Shown here: piece after piece, positions 1-7,363 of the stretch | Position numbering within the stretch: position 1 is the first letter of the stretch | Layout of the letters: every line of letters begins with the position of its first letter | Source: Bacteroides sp. | GTDB lineage: Bacteria > Bacteroidota > Bacteroidia > Bacteroidales > Bacteroidaceae | DNA: 17,791 nucleotides | Reading direction: 5' to 3' | Assembly (NCBI GenBank): GCA_030151635.1 | Contig: JASLDF010000175.1 | Coordinates: forward strand, 1-17,791 | Notes under the pieces: generated by a model | What the model saw: the letters and a program-made list of their open reading frames with translations, nothing else | What the model was told of the DNA's origin: nothing | Databases searched by the model: none | Program-made: the position numbers and the translations under genes

Positions 1-291
1 TTCAAAGATAGTGCAGGAATTACTGTAGATATGGATTACGATATTGAAACAATATCCTTTAAGGTTTATGGTACGCAACAAGACTACGTAAAAACATTAC
101 CACTTCACCATTCTCAAAAAATAGTAGAACAAAATCCTGAATTTAGCATATTCGAAATGGTTGTTCGTCCTTCTTATGAACTATTCGAGAAACTAATTGC
201 ACAACAATACCATTTAGAGGTCCTATCTCCTGAGTGGATTCGAGAAGAAATAACTGCCATTATTAATGACATGGGGAAAAGGTATAGGTAA
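1..291 (+). CDS. WYL-family transcriptional regulator, C-terminal fragment (5' end outside window)
   Basis: The frame is open from base 1, so this is the last 96 residues of a gene that begins before the window; the ATG at 31 is internal. What remains matches the C-terminal (WCX) part of WYL-domain regulators as I know them in Bacteroides: a strand around ISFKVYGTQQDYVKTLPLHHSQ, then SIFEMVVRPSYELFEKLI, and a last helix LSPEWIREEITAIINDM. In this family an N-terminal helix-turn-helix binds DNA and the WYL/WCX part is thought to sense a ligand or nucleic acid; neither the helix-turn-helix nor the WYL core is visible here. A rho-independent terminator follows about 70 bases after the stop. The family call is fairly secure; the regulated genes cannot be told. 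Confidence 0.75.
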   Translation, partial: FKDSAGITVDMDYDIETISFKVYGTQQDYVKTLPLHHSQKIVEQNPEFSIFEMVVRPSYELFEKLIAQQYHLEVLSPEWIREEITAIINDMGKRYR

Positions 292-362
292 ATTACATAA
301 ACCAGGCATAAAACAGGTATTATCTAAAGTTTACCAACATCCTCCTCCACCCTACAAAACAA

Positions 363-397
363 AAAAGCGAGCTAATCACTTAGCCCGCTTTTCTATT
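363..397 (+). terminator. Rho-independent terminator after the WYL gene
   Basis: A 13-position stem with one A/C mismatch (363-375 pairing with 380-392) has a 4-base loop and is followed by a T-rich run. The left arm is preceded by an A tract, so it could also stop minus-strand transcripts. A weaker hairpin (GTGAAGT at 435-441, ACTTCAC at 452-458) lies further on. Bases 292-571 hold nothing else I can name. Confidence 0.7.
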
Positions 398-571
398 ACT
401 TAACTTACTTATTTATTTAAACTTACCTTAAAGCGTGAAGTTAACCTAATCACTTCACTAATCTAATTCTGAATCACAATTCTTTTTATTTCTGTTTTAA
501 ATATAAAGTTTCTCCAGAAAATAGATACATAAAACTGCCAATAAATAAAGGGGACGACACGAAAAAAAAAA

Positions 572-1231
572 TCACAAGGCCAAATAAATTGCAATAATGT
601 GACAAACACTTCCACCAAGAACAAATAGGTGGAAAATACTGTGCATATAACGTATTTTAGTGAATGAATAAAATAAAGCCCCTACAATATAGGAAACACC
701 GCCAGCAATTAACCAATACAGTGCATCCAAACTTCCACTAGCTGATAACACTTCAATTAAAGGTTTGAAAGCAATCAATACTGAGCACCCCATTACAACA
801 TAACAGATTGTTTCTATGTGACTGTGTTTATCCATCTTACGAAAACTGAATAAAGTACCAATAATTGCAGATAACCACACAAAGGTGAATAATGCCCATC
901 CCCAATACCCTTTGTGCATTAAGGTAACTAAGGTAAACGGCGTATATGTTCCTGCGATATGCACATAAATGGCTGCGTGGTCAATTTTTTGCAGTACACT
1001 TTTACGCTTCACGTTTGTAGAACCATGATAAAAGGTAGAAGAAACATAGCTAAGCATCATTCCAAATAGATAGACCCATACAGATGCTGTAGCCCAAGGA
1101 TTGGCTAATGCCACGGGGCGAGTTAGAAGATAGAAGCTTGCAACCACACCAAGTAAAATACCAAGTGCATGTGTCCAAGTATTCATTTGTTCTTCACGAA
1201 CGGTATATAATTTTTCTTTTTCCATAGGCAT
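572..1231 (-). CDS. Hemolysin III / PAQR-family integral membrane protein
   Basis: A 219-residue protein with about seven hydrophobic helices, typical of the HlyIII/YqfA branch of the PAQR family. Family signatures are visible: STFYHGS after the second helix (the S-x3-H metal-ligand motif), KIDHAAIYVHIAGTYTPF, and a final HSIFHLFVLGGSVCHIIAIY helix with the second histidine pair. Bacterial members are poorly understood; despite the name most are probably not toxins, and the motifs suggest a metal-dependent membrane hydrolase or receptor-like protein. I chose the ATG at 1231 (MPMEKEKLY) because the longer frame to 1282 relies on a TTG codon and adds sequence not expected upstream of the conserved REEQMNTWTHALG. 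A second ATG lies two codons in. It stands alone, with no close partner on the same strand. Confidence 0.85.
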   Translation of the reverse strand: MPMEKEKLYTVREEQMNTWTHALGILLGVVASFYLLTRPVALANPWATASVWVYLFGMMLSYVSSTFYHGSTNVKRKSVLQKIDHAAIYVHIAGTYTPFTLVTLMHKGYWGWALFTFVWLSAIIGTLFSFRKMDKHSHIETICYVVMGCSVLIAFKPLIEVLSASGSLDALYWLIAGGVSYIVGALFYSFTKIRYMHSIFHLFVLGGSVCHIIAIYLAL

Positions 1232-1282
1232 ATTTATTGTTTGTAAAGCTACAATAACCCCTACGAAGTCTTGAATAACCAA

Positions 1283-2203
1283 CGCTTAATAACGTTAAAT
1301 TTACTTCTAAGATGCATTAATCAATATAATTTTTCAAATGGATTGCAGTATTGCATCTGTTAGATCTACATTGATAGGTAAATAAACGAAGAGATAGAGG
1401 TAACTCACCCTCCGCACCTGAAGAGGAAACAAATTTAACGCATTGATCCCTTTCCGAGAGTCTGAGGTTTATGCTTTCGATGGCTTGTGTTCTTATAGTA
1501 ATTATTGAAGACTTGGATCTGAATCTTCTAAATAATTAGAACAACTACACTCTTGTTGAATATGACATGTTTTTCCTGCTCTTTTATCTTATTTTTTGCT
1601 ACAAAGGCTCCAATGATTATTCCAGCCAAGAAGAAAAAAACATACATTGGATTATTAATTTTCTACTCTTTAGTGATATATTAAACTTATCAAACATAAT
1701 ATTTTCTCATTTTGTATTAACTGATGCAGTTATTTGATTCTCCTATTATAAAAAACCACAATTGCAATAAGTTCATTAATAATTTAGTTTTGACACTTAC
1801 GAGAAAGAAACTACTAACAGGAACGCTGGATAAGAATAAAGGTATAGCTTTTGACAAAGTCATCATATAAGCTAGTTTAACCAGCCAAAAAACAGATTAT
1901 TCATTAGGTAAAATGAATGAATTACTTTGAGTTACTAAGAAAGAGATAGAATTATAACGCTTGAAAAACAAAACTAATCAGAGAAGCTTCGGGCTTCTAG
2001 CATCCCCCAAAAAACAATTCACTAAAGAACTATAAGAAACCAAATAGGTACAATAATTGGTGCAGGTTAACCAACTACATATATAGCCAACACTAAATCA
2101 AACTATTTTTTCAGACTCGCAATAAAGGTGTGAAACAAATATACATGGGTATTTAAAAAACAAAGCCACCTAAACATATATATTCTAAAAGTGTTTTTTC
2201 AAT
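1283..2203. other. Gene-poor AT-rich stretch (about 920 bases)
   Basis: No long open frame is present. Contents I can see: a 39-codon minus-strand ORF with a candidate promoter (listed separately); a 48-codon plus-strand ORF at 1724-1870 whose frame continues past its stop as protein-like segments broken by further stops to about 2030, which could be a decayed gene or chance; and a small hairpin with a TTCG-type loop at about 1983-1998 (AGAAGC / GCTTCT). I recognise none of the translated pieces. Confidence 0.5.
1528..1647 (-). CDS. Possible 39-residue single-helix membrane protein
   Basis: This short ORF starts with a hydrophobic helix, MYVFFFLAGIIIGAFVAKNK, continues with the charged piece KIKEQEKHVIF, and ends after a second short hydrophobic run. 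The layout (glycine-containing helix, then a basic stop-transfer stretch) is what small bacterial membrane proteins look like. A perfect match to the Bacteroides -7 box (TATGTTTG on the minus strand, 1691-1698) lies about 44 bases upstream of the ATG, but no -33 TTTG is at the right distance. I do not recognise a family. In AT-rich DNA a hydrophobic ORF of this length can arise by chance, so this is a candidate only. Confidence 0.3.
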   Translation of the reverse strand: MYVFFFLAGIIIGAFVAKNKIKEQEKHVIFNKSVVVLII

Positions 2204-2632
2204 CTATTTTAAGCGTAAACAAAGCAGGGGGTATGGCTTGCCACTACCATCAATTTCCATACGGCCGATGGCTTCAAAACCTTGAGCTTGGTAGAAATCA
2301 ACAGCTCCACAATTTTGCTCATTGACATCAAGTTCTTTTATGCCAAGATTACGAGTAGCAAAGTATAACAAAGCCTTCCCCACCCCTTTTCTATGAGCTG
2401 CTTGATGTACAAAGAGCATTTCCACTTTATTTTTACTCACGCCCAAGAAACCTAGAATTAAGTTATCTTCGTTGTAGAAACCGTAAAGAGTGACACATTG
2501 AAAGTACAAAGGCAATTGCGATTTATAGAATTGAAAATCTTCTTCTGCTAAAAAATCATGGGTGTGGCGAACAGCACTATCCCATACATTAATCAACTGA
2601 ATATACTCTTCATCTTTTATCAACTTTATCAT
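2204..2632 (-). CDS. yjaB: GNAT-family N-acetyltransferase, YjaB-like
   Basis: A complete 142-residue single-domain GNAT protein. Motif A, the acetyl-CoA pyrophosphate loop, is VEMLFVHQAAHRKGVGKALL, with the R-K-G-V-G turn near residue 82-86. Motif B is LDVNEQNCGAVDFYQAQGF. The N-terminal THDFL, the NEQN-x2-A-V-x-F-Y core and the C-terminal GRMEIDGSGKPYPLLCLRL match E. coli YjaB as I remember it, which is stronger than a generic GNAT match. It would transfer an acetyl group from acetyl-CoA to a cytoplasmic amine; the substrate is unknown. A weak -7-like box (TATCTTTA, 2663-2670) lies about 30 bases upstream. A perfect palindrome separates it from the orphan riboswitch, so I do not think that riboswitch controls it, though readthrough is possible. 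Confidence 0.85.
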   Translation of the reverse strand: MIKLIKDEEYIQLINVWDSAVRHTHDFLAEEDFQFYKSQLPLYFQCVTLYGFYNEDNLILGFLGVSKNKVEMLFVHQAAHRKGVGKALLYFATRNLGIKELDVNEQNCGAVDFYQAQGFEAIGRMEIDGSGKPYPLLCLRLK

Positions 2633-2725
2633 TCAATTTCATATTTAAGTGGTCAGAGTCAATAAAGATAAAGAAAAGCAGACTTACTTTTTTCATTTTA
2701 AGGATTTTAAACGACTATAAATGAA

Positions 2726-2757
2726 GTACCCCAACCTAATAATTTAGGTTGGGGTAC
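2726..2757. terminator. 32-base perfect palindrome, probable hairpin terminator
   Basis: The 14-base arm GTACCCCAACCTAA (2726-2739) pairs perfectly with 2744-2757 across the loop TAAT. It sits between the orphan riboswitch transcript and the GNAT gene, where a transcript end is expected. Neither side has a long T tract, so it may instead act as an RNA-stabilising 3' end, a processing site, or a two-fold operator near the GNAT promoter. Confidence 0.5.
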
Positions 2758-2761
2758 AAAG

Positions 2762-2835
2762 AAATAGTGCTTTAATCTACTCAAAACAAGTAAAGTGTGA
2801 ATGATATATTCTAACGATACTTTGAAGCACTATTT
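2762..2835 (-). repeat. Inverted repeat forming a long stem in the orphan riboswitch transcript
   Basis: AAATAGTGCTT (2762-2772) is the exact reverse complement of AAGCACTATTT (2825-2835), separated by 52 bases. On the minus strand it would fold just upstream of the 32-base palindrome, giving two consecutive stems at the 3' end of the transcript that starts at the second cobalamin riboswitch. Confidence 0.45.
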
Positions 2836-2848
2836 AAAAGCCCTAGGT

Positions 2849-2941
2849 TTAACATAGACACACTGACATAACAAACATTACACATACCATTATGGGGCCT
2901 AATGTATTTGAATTAGAGTTTATATTCCATGTTGAGTACAT
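2849..2941 (-). CDS. Possible 30-residue hydrophobic peptide downstream of the orphan cobalamin riboswitch
   Basis: The ORF starts with ATG at 2941, about 60 bases after the riboswitch's last hairpin. It has a polar N-terminus (MYSTWNINSNSNT) and a hydrophobic C-terminus LGPIMVCVMFVMSVCLC that ends directly at the stop, long enough to span or insert into a membrane. It contains three cysteines. The frame is closed upstream by a TGA with no other ATG. No Shine-Dalgarno is seen, which is normal for Bacteroidota. I recognise no family. What favours it is position: it is the only plausible ORF between the riboswitch and the next terminator-like palindrome. It could equally be chance, with the transcript acting as RNA. 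Confidence 0.35.
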   Translation of the reverse strand: MYSTWNINSNSNTLGPIMVCVMFVMSVCLC

Positions 2942-3002
2942 AATTAAATTACGTACATCTTTATCTAAAAATCAAATATGTAATAAGCAGTTAAGAAATG
3001 CA

Positions 3003-3221
3003 GTCACTTTATCCCGAGTGCCAAACAATAACTTGAAGCAGGTTTTCTGACTTATCTTTTCTTTTTTCAAACCTTCCCAACGATTATTTTTGTTAGTGGT
3101 TGTAGCATAGAAAAAAGCATAGGTATTAGCTATGTATTAAAGATTTACAACAACGGGCATTGTCCTAGATTCACACTAGATTCCCTCTCACGGAATATGA
3201 AATATTCCATTCACTCCTAGT
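3003..3221 (-). promoter_or_regulatory. Cobalamin riboswitch, second copy (orphan)
   Basis: Read on the minus strand, this has the cobalamin aptamer signatures in order: GGGAATCTAGTG, the segment with GCCCG (3154-3158), CACTAAC, GTTGGGAAGG, and the conserved end GTCAGAAAACCTGC (3038-3051). A small hairpin follows (CACT/AGTG stem, 3005-3020) whose loop holds CGGG, complementary to the GCCCG loop, as expected for the L5-L13 kissing loop of the expression platform. Bases 3151-3190 match 7288-7327 of the first copy at 39 of 40 positions. With cobalamin bound it should shut down expression of what follows, yet no ordinary gene follows before the palindrome at 2726-2757. Confidence 0.9.
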
Positions 3222-3226
3222 GCTAC

Positions 3227-3234
3227 CAAAGATA
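3227..3234 (-). promoter_or_regulatory. Promoter -7 box for the orphan riboswitch
   Basis: On the minus strand the sequence is TATCTTTG, a full match to the Bacteroides -7 consensus TAnnTTTG. It sits a few bases before the first paired part of the aptamer, the same arrangement as at the other riboswitch. No clear -33 TTTG is seen at the normal spacing. Confidence 0.55.
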
Positions 3235-3436
3235 TTCAAATAATCAAGATATACACTATTTTGTTATGTAGAAATAGCAAAACAGATGTATTTATCCTAA
3301 TATGTATAAGTGAAGTACTGTTATATGTAATTTATTTTAACAAACAAGTTAACATATTTAAAATAATTAAATAGTTATTCGAAAAGTTCACCTTAATTTA
3401 CTCCTCATATTTAATGAATAGGGTACAAATATTTTT

Positions 3437-3485
3437 ATAAAAAAGAATGACTCAAACCTCATTTAACCAACGAGTTTGAGCCATT
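3437..3485 (-). terminator. Terminator ending the receptor-PepSY operon
   Basis: On the minus strand a stem of about 13 pairs (3446-3458 with 3473-3485, two G-U pairs) is followed by a T-rich run, TTCTTTTTTAT. It lies 75-120 bases after the PepSY stop. This separates the operon from the second riboswitch, which must therefore be transcribed from its own promoter. Confidence 0.75.
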
Positions 3486-3497
3486 CATAGATAATAA

Positions 3498-3526
3498 TAC
3501 TACTTTCTACTCTATTGAAAGTAGTA
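3498..3526 (-). repeat. 10-bp perfect hairpin in the operon 3' end
   Basis: TACTACTTTC (3498-3507) pairs exactly with GAAAGTAGTA (3517-3526) over a 9-base loop. It lies between the PepSY stop codon and the main terminator, so the transcript ends in two consecutive hairpins. It may protect the 3' end or serve as a first weak terminator. Confidence 0.5.
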
Positions 3527-3558
3527 CATCATCATCATTCAACTAACATATAGTATAA

Positions 3559-4644
3559 TTATTTTCTTAACTTCTTAATCCAGAGATAGAAGCCCGTAAA
3601 GTATAGAACAGGAACACATAGCCCCAATAAGACCCATAGTGCTCTTGAAAAATGTCCCCAGAATGTCCCAAAGTGAATAAAGTACATCGAACGCACCATC
3701 TTTTCGGCAGTTGGTTTATCTTTCCATAAATTAGTTTTGACCAAATGTCCTGTGGTTGGATGGATATATACATGGTTACTTCCCGTTCTTTCGTAATCTC
3801 CAACCGTTTTCATTCGGACAGAAAAAACAGCATCTTCACTCTTTGGAAAAAATATCATTGTAGGCTTACCTTCAGGGAAAGCGGTTTGTGCAGTTTTCAG
3901 AATGGTATCCAAACTCATCCAATGGATTGGTTGTGTTGGTTCTATTCTAGGAGATATTGCCAATGACTCTCCATTAAATAAGGTACTAAATAAGCTTTGA
4001 TACTCTTTTTTAAACCCATAATACCCACCTGTAAAAGCTATAATCATCAAGAATATGGCTGTAAAAATTCCCAAAACATTATGTATCTTAAACAAGATAA
4101 ACTTAGCAGATGCACCCTTCTTCCAAGCAAACATATTCGATGTGGGTGCAATCAGAAGTCCGGAAATAAGTATAAACAAAAACACAAAACCAAGAATAGC
4201 TACACAAGTTAAGCCGATGCGACCAGCCAATAGATTTACATGGAAATCATAAAGCCATTGCATCAACTTAGCACTATAAGTATCTGCCCCTAAAACCCTC
4301 CCAGTATAAGGATTCACATAAACCTGAACACGCCCCTTTACATTGGGTGTAGTAGTACGGAAGCTAACTGCTGCATCTTCTCCACCATACAACACCATGT
4401 TATCAATTTTATGATTCGGGTATTCCCACCTCACATTATCGAGTAATGTTTGCAATGGAAGTTGCTGATGCATTGGAGTAACAAAAGCCAACTCCTTGAT
4501 TGAAAGTTTTTCCAATTCAGGCTTATAAACCACCAGTGCACCCGTCAAACAAATTAGGGTAATTACAGCTCCCAAAGTCAATCCTACATACAGATGGAGC
4601 TTATAAAAGACGTTTTTTATTTTTCGATTGGTAACTAACATCAA
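3559..4644 (-). CDS. PepSY-TM family inner-membrane protein (ferric-siderophore-reductase-like)
   Basis: A complete 361-residue membrane protein. There are four clear hydrophobic helices (about residues 18-40, 144-166, 189-210 and 335-355) and two periplasmic PepSY segments, the first ending in VQVYVNPYTGRVLGADTY and the second in HVYIHPTTGHLVKTN. Family histidines appear at the helix edges: H17 (YKLHLYVGL), H135 (LYDFHVNLLAG), H188 (FKIHNVLGIF) and H324 (YFIHFGTF). In related proteins such as PiuB and FpvG these are thought to hold heme for reduction of imported ferric siderophores. The start lies 2 bases after the receptor's stop, so the two are co-transcribed. Under a cobalamin riboswitch, it may reduce or release a corrinoid or cobalt chelate instead of iron; that is inference. 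Confidence 0.88.
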   Translation of the reverse strand: MMLVTNRKIKNVFYKLHLYVGLTLGAVITLICLTGALVVYKPELEKLSIKELAFVTPMHQQLPLQTLLDNVRWEYPNHKIDNMVLYGGEDAAVSFRTTTPNVKGRVQVYVNPYTGRVLGADTYSAKLMQWLYDFHVNLLAGRIGLTCVAILGFVFLFILISGLLIAPTSNMFAWKKGASAKFILFKIHNVLGIFTAIFLMIIAFTGGYYGFKKEYQSLFSTLFNGESLAISPRIEPTQPIHWMSLDTILKTAQTAFPEGKPTMIFFPKSEDAVFSVRMKTVGDYERTGSNHVYIHPTTGHLVKTNLWKDKPTAEKMVRSMYFIHFGTFWGHFSRALWVLLGLCVPVLYFTGFYLWIKKLRK

Positions 4645-4646
4645 TA

Positions 4647-6977
4647 TTATAAATTAAATGAAGCTGATACGACTAATGAACGAGGTTTACCTGGCGACAG
4701 TAAGTATTTACCCTGTGCACCCGTATAATATTCTTCGTTAAATACATTCTTCAGGTTGACTGATATCTTATAGAAGTGACGTTGATAAGACACAAAACAA
4801 TCAACCGTTTTAAATGCGGCAAGCGTTATGTCGTTCATCAAATTGCCATAACGAGTATCGGTAAAGAAGTATCCAGCACCAACAGATAAACCTTTTGTCC
4901 AACTCGTTCTAAAGTGATAGGATGTCCATATGTTAATTCGGTGGTTAGGTATATTTGACAGACGTTTACCTACTGTAAATTTCGCATCGTTCGTCTTGCT
5001 AACTTTACCAAAAGTATACGCATAGTTAGCAGAAACACTCCAATAACGTGTAATATCTCCTGTAATACCAATCTCTGCACCACGGCTGTACTGCTCTCCT
5101 ATCTGAATTTTAAACTCCTCGTCATCAGGATTCGTGGTTGGCAGGTTCGTCTTAATCAGGTTAAATAGTGATACAGATGCCATTAATCGGTTGTCAAAGA
5201 ACGATTTTTTAGCACCTACTTCCCACTGTTTAGATTTGATAGGATCGAACTTTTTCCCCTCTTTGGTTTGTCCCGATTGAGGCACATACGACTGGCTATA
5301 ACTCAAATAAACACTGATGTCTTTCGCTGGTAAATAAACTAAACCTGCACGAGGAGATATTGCAAAATTACGATCATTTTTGTTGATCTTAGTTTTATAG
5401 TTCTCCGATTTATCAGTAATCCAATCTGCCCTTGCACCCAGTAATAACTTCCACCGATCAGTAAAGCTCACCTGATCTTGTACATAGAGGGCATACGTAT
5501 GTTGCTTCATATTTAAATCGGTACTTTTCTCCATAACCAAGCTCTCATCTCGAGGTGTGTAAACGGGGTTATAAATACTTATCGGGGTGTACATTACACC
5601 TTCTACCTCCCTACGGTTCGTTAAATAGCCATATTCCAACCCAAACAAGACCTTGTGTTTTACACGGAAAGTATTAAAACTACCCGACACCTCATTCAAG
5701 AAGTTACGGTAGTTAATTTTCGCATCCCAATGTGCCAACCGGCGATTCATAAGATCATCTTTAGTTATCGCTTTCATTTGAAAATAAAGGCGATCTTCGT
5801 GCGTAAAGTATTGACGAAAGAAACTTCTTCCTGTCCAACGATCATTAAACTTATGAGTCAAACCATAGCCAAAGTTAACGTCAGTAAACTTTCCATACGC
5901 CCAAGGTTCTGCTACGAATGTCTTATATCCATTCTTGATGGGCTTGCTATCAATATGAACCACACCTGGGTCATGTGTTCTTTTATCACGAAAGAAGTCA
6001 CCATCTACAGTCAAAGTGGTACGGTGGCCTAAATCAAAATCAAAAACAGGTGTAATACTTGTTCTTTTACTGTACACCGGATCACGGAAACTATCAGCAT
6101 CTTCATGCATCAAATTTAAACGATAACGAATGGTACGTTTAGCATTTAAAGGCCCGGATAAATCTGCCGAGGCTTGTTTATAATCGTAGCTACCATAACG
6201 CAACGTCATTCCGTATTTCGGTGTATATAGTGTTGGTTTCGTTATAAAATTTATAACTCCACCAGGCTCTACAGCTCCATAAAGTACAGAAGAAGGACCT
6301 TTCAACATTTCAATTCGCTCTACATTTGCCATCGCATTATTCGAAAACTTAAGATATCGAATTCCATTTCTAAAATAGTTTCTAGAGTTAGTCAACCCAA
6401 ATCCTCGAGACACGAACGATTCGTTTATGTTTGCAGCTTCGCCAGATGACCCCGTTGTAACCCCACTGAAGTTACGAATAGCATCGGTCATATCTACCGT
6501 TTGTTGATCTTCCAATAGTTTACGAGTTACAACCTCCACAGCACCTGGAATTTCAATAACAGGCACTTCCATTCTTGTTGCAGAATAAGCTATATCAGAA
6601 TGGTAACTCTGAGGTTTAGCACCAACAATATCAACTTCGGGCAAACCGAACATTTTATCAGTCAAGACTATTTTCAAATCCACATCTTTTTTACCAGCCG
6701 GCACATCACGAACGGCTGTAATTGTACTGATGCTACTTGTAATGAGCGTTAGGTCTTTATTTATGGGAATTTGAAATGCAAAGGCACCTTTAAAGTCAGT
6801 CAAAGTCTGTTGCTTTGAACCTTTAATTAAGATTTTAACCGACTCCAATGGATTGCCAAATTCGTCAACGACCAAGCCACTTACTTGTCTTAACTGCTGT
6901 GCAGCCACACTTGCCACCGAAATCAGGAGCAAGAAAAAAAACACTAAAGATTTTCTCGAATAATGAGATAAAGTCAT
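4647..6977 (-). CDS. TonB-dependent receptor, siderophore type, controlled by cobalamin riboswitch
   Basis: A complete 776-residue outer-membrane receptor. Residues 1-26 form a signal peptide (LVFFFLLLISVASVAAQ); residues about 28-110 are a carboxypeptidase-regulatory-like domain (VSGLVVDEFGNPLESVKILI) typical of Bacteroidota. The plug follows, with IPGAVEVVTRKLLED, RGFGLTNSRNYFRNGIRY and ERIEMLKGPSSVLYGAVEPG, a siderophore-receptor (FhuA/FoxA/FpvA-like) pattern rather than a BtuB one. The barrel ends with LKNVFNEEYYTG and a terminal aromatic strand, SLVVSASFNL. I chose the ATG at 6977 because it begins the signal peptide; the longer frame to 7073 uses GTG and encodes leader. It needs TonB-ExbB-ExbD, which is not in this window. 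The substrate is open: a corrinoid, a cobalt chelate, or a ferric siderophore. Confidence 0.92.
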   Translation of the reverse strand: MTLSHYSRKSLVFFFLLLISVASVAAQQLRQVSGLVVDEFGNPLESVKILIKGSKQQTLTDFKGAFAFQIPINKDLTLITSSISTITAVRDVPAGKKDVDLKIVLTDKMFGLPEVDIVGAKPQSYHSDIAYSATRMEVPVIEIPGAVEVVTRKLLEDQQTVDMTDAIRNFSGVTTGSSGEAANINESFVSRGFGLTNSRNYFRNGIRYLKFSNNAMANVERIEMLKGPSSVLYGAVEPGGVINFITKPTLYTPKYGMTLRYGSYDYKQASADLSGPLNAKRTIRYRLNLMHEDADSFRDPVYSKRTSITPVFDFDLGHRTTLTVDGDFFRDKRTHDPGVVHIDSKPIKNGYKTFVAEPWAYGKFTDVNFGYGLTHKFNDRWTGRSFFRQYFTHEDRLYFQMKAITKDDLMNRRLAHWDAKINYRNFLNEVSGSFNTFRVKHKVLFGLEYGYLTNRREVEGVMYTPISIYNPVYTPRDESLVMEKSTDLNMKQHTYALYVQDQVSFTDRWKLLLGARADWITDKSENYKTKINKNDRNFAISPRAGLVYLPAKDISVYLSYSQSYVPQSGQTKEGKKFDPIKSKQWEVGAKKSFFDNRLMASVSLFNLIKTNLPTTNPDDEEFKIQIGEQYSRGAEIGITGDITRYWSVSANYAYTFGKVSKTNDAKFTVGKRLSNIPNHRINIWTSYHFRTSWTKGLSVGAGYFFTDTRYGNLMNDITLAAFKTVDCFVSYQRHFYKISVNLKNVFNEEYYTGAQGKYLLSPGKPRSLVVSASFNL

Positions 6978-7084
6978 ACGTGTTGAATAAAATAAATACT
7001 CGTTTATGTTTATGTCGCTTCTGATAATGCTACGGCACAATATGAACCTCCTAAAGTTGGAGCCAAGGCACACAGCACCATCAG

Positions 7085-7102
7085 CCTATCTATGCAGATA
7101 GG
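7085..7102 (-). other. Hairpin in the receptor mRNA leader
   Basis: CCTATCT (7085-7091) pairs with AGATAGG (7096-7102) over a 4-base loop, between the riboswitch and the receptor start. No T run follows on the minus strand, so it is not an ordinary terminator; it may be part of the expression platform. Confidence 0.4.
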
Positions 7103-7142
7103 TTTTGCTTAGTTTTACGAAATAATTGTGATTTACATCAAC

Positions 7143-7358
7143 ATTGCAAACGCTACATTCCCGAACAACTTGCAACATACTTAAAGGCAGGTTTTCTGAC
7201 TTATCCTTGGTTTCACACCTTCCCAACAACATTGTTAGTGGCAGTAGAATGAATATTTTGTGTCAAAAACACAAAACGGATTTACAGCAACGGGCATTGT
7301 CCTAGATTTACACTAGATTCCCTCTCATTTTTCCTGAATGAAAAAATTCACCCTTATC
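7143..7358 (-). promoter_or_regulatory. Cobalamin riboswitch upstream of the receptor operon
   Basis: On the minus strand it shows the cobalamin aptamer series: GGGAATCTAGTG, GCCCGTTGCTGTAA, CACTAACAATG, GTTGGGAAGG, and the conserved end GTCAGAAAACCTGC (7187-7200). It is followed by a stem TTGCAA/TTGCAA (7144-7149 with 7170-7175) whose loop contains CGGG (7160-7163), complementary to GCCCG in the L5 loop (7291-7295), giving the kissing loop used for regulation. It lies about 165 bases upstream of the receptor ATG in the right orientation. By family precedent, bound cobalamin should repress the operon, probably by blocking translation since no intrinsic terminator follows. Confidence 0.95.
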
Positions 7359-7363
7359 GGCGG

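Noticed and set aside
1232..1282. 17-residue N-terminal extension of the hemolysin III protein
   Set aside because: Uses a TTG start; two ATG codons downstream fit the family N-terminus better.
2204..3234. GNAT gene as the target of the orphan cobalamin riboswitch
   Set aside because: The gap is about 370 bases with a 32-base perfect palindrome in between, far longer than the other riboswitch's leader; readthrough remains possible but is not the simplest reading.
3567..4252. Several ORFs of 65-78 residues on both strands inside the PepSY gene
   Set aside because: They lie wholly inside a gene with clear family motifs, in other frames, and their translations look like non-coding sequence.
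5655..6032. 125-residue plus-strand ORF inside the receptor gene
   Set aside because: Antisense to the conserved barrel region; translation has no domain character.
6978..7073. 32-residue N-terminal extension of the receptor
   Set aside because: It needs a GTG start, puts charged leader sequence ahead of a standard signal peptide, and lies in the riboswitch leader.
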